DNA from: a bacterium
GTDB lineage: Bacteria > Actinomycetota > Acidimicrobiia > Spongiisociales > UBA11373
DNA length: 6,035 nt
NCBI GenBank assembly: GCA_013202595.1
Contig: JABMPV010000318.1
Location: forward strand, 1-6,035
Reading direction: 5' to 3'
Shown here: piece by piece, positions 5,833 through 6,035 of the stretch
Layout of the letters: each line of letters starts with the position of its first letter
Position numbering within the stretch: the stretch's first letter is position 1
Notes under the pieces: generated by a model
Seen by the model: only the letters and a program-made list of their open reading frames with translations
Told to the model about the DNA's origin: nothing
Database searches by the model: none
Made by a program: the position numbers and the translations under genes

Positions 5833-5838
5833 GGTCTG

Positions 5839-5868
5839 ATGGCCCTATCCGGTGGTGCGGGCCTCTGA
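5839..5868 (+). CDS. Possible nine-residue leader peptide (mini-ORF)
   Basis: ATG GCC CTA TCC GGT GGT GCG GGC CTC TGA encodes MALSGGAGL. It begins six bases after a near-perfect ribosome binding site and ends 33 bases before the zinc-ribbon start, in the same reading frame, with a second in-frame stop in between. GGCCC (5841-5845) and GGGCC (5859-5863) inside it can pair, so ribosomes translating it would open a hairpin. No run of one regulatory amino acid is present, so classical amino-acid attenuation is not suggested. It could be a leader peptide, a relic start of an older longer gene, or a chance match. Confidence 0.4.
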   Translation: MALSGGAGL

Positions 5869-5901
5869 CAGGTTGATCGAGAAGGCGGGTGAAGGTTTGT
5901 G

Positions 5902-6035
5902 ATGTACGGAAACCAATCGCTCTGCACCAACTGTGGGGCAGAGATCCCCCTTCGCAAAGAGATCTGCATGTCGTGTGGATTGTCGACAGGGTGGAAGCCA
6001 CCGCCACCGCCACCCCCCCCCCCACCTCCCCCACC
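5902..6035 (+). CDS. Zinc-ribbon protein with polyproline tract (3' end outside window)
   Basis: The first 44 codons are visible. A short zinc ribbon with two CxxC pairs (C8/C11 in LCTNCGAE, C22/C25 in ICMSCGLS) is followed after W31-K32 by at least 12 prolines running to the window edge. The family pattern in actinobacteria is an N-terminal zinc ribbon, a Pro-rich linker and then membrane helices or another small domain, but that part is not seen, so no specific role can be given. The ATG at 5902 has GAAGG (5891-5895) six bases upstream. The GTG at 5899 is an adjacent in-frame alternative. The proline stretch contains 11 consecutive C bases (6013-6023), prone to slippage or sequencing error. 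A tract of this kind would need elongation factor P for efficient translation. It diverges from the lipoprotein gene across a structured 282-base region. Confidence 0.8.
   Translation, partial: MYGNQSLCTNCGAEIPLRKEICMSCGLSTGWKPPPPPPPPPPPP

Noticed and set aside
5775..5835. ZTP/pfl-like riboswitch, suggested by CGTGACT followed by G/C-rich stems
   Set aside because: Only the short CGTGACT word matches. The remaining conserved positions and pseudoknot could not be placed, and the downstream gene is not a purine or folate gene.
5192..5839. Long plus-strand open frame opposite the lipoprotein gene
   Set aside because: It is antisense to a gene with a clear lipobox and ribosome binding site. Its translation is Arg/Ser-rich low-complexity sequence typical of GC-rich shadow frames.
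5537..6034. Minus-strand open frame reaching the right window edge
   Set aside because: It covers the zinc-ribbon gene and the lipoprotein 5' end in antisense and shows no recognisable domain. The plus-strand CxxC pairs are much stronger evidence.

Overview
The window is GC-rich, densely coded DNA. It uses GTG starts (three of the five starts inside the window), G/C-rich third positions and mostly TGA stops. The protein families fit a high-GC Actinomycetota. An Acidimicrobiia-like lineage is my guess and cannot be proven from this window. It reads as ordinary chromosomal housekeeping DNA: no IS element, phage gene, tRNA, rRNA or CRISPR array was seen.

Layout. Positions 1-1603 (+) hold the 3' end of an aconitase gene (cut by the left edge) and, one base later, a menC-type o-succinylbenzoate synthase gene, probably co-transcribed and translationally coupled. 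Convergent to it, with one base between the stop codons, is a small cytosolic sulfite-oxidase-like molybdopterin oxidoreductase (1605-2198, -). It diverges from a membrane-anchored TlpA/ResA-like thioredoxin protein (about 2269-2871, +). The 70-base gap between their starts holds a candidate -10 box facing each way. A convergent SLC13-type permease with two central TrkA-C domains follows (2929-4698, -). From 4699 to 4980 there is no intact gene. This stretch holds a 14-base-period direct repeat, an 8-bp inverted repeat that looks like a terminator, and a frameshifted, start-less remnant of a TolB/PD40 beta-propeller protein. The remnant lies directly after the stop of a lipoprotein gene of unknown function (4981-5619, -). 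The 282-base region 5620-5901 separates the lipoprotein from a divergent zinc-ribbon/polyproline protein (5902 to the right edge, +). That region is unusually structured: two mutually exclusive hairpins, an intrinsic-terminator-like hairpin with a T run, and a strong ribosome binding site serving a 9-codon reading frame just before the zinc-ribbon gene.

How the genes may work together. Aconitase (TCA cycle) and MenC (menaquinone synthesis) both serve respiratory metabolism. The divergent molybdenum oxidoreductase and thioredoxin-fold genes form a small redox pair that could share regulation. The permease carries an anion such as sulfate or a dicarboxylate, so a sulfur link to the sulfite-oxidase-like enzyme is possible but only inferred. 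The least ordinary parts are the PD40 remnant and the structured leader plus mini-ORF ahead of the zinc-ribbon gene. I found no clearly new multi-gene system.
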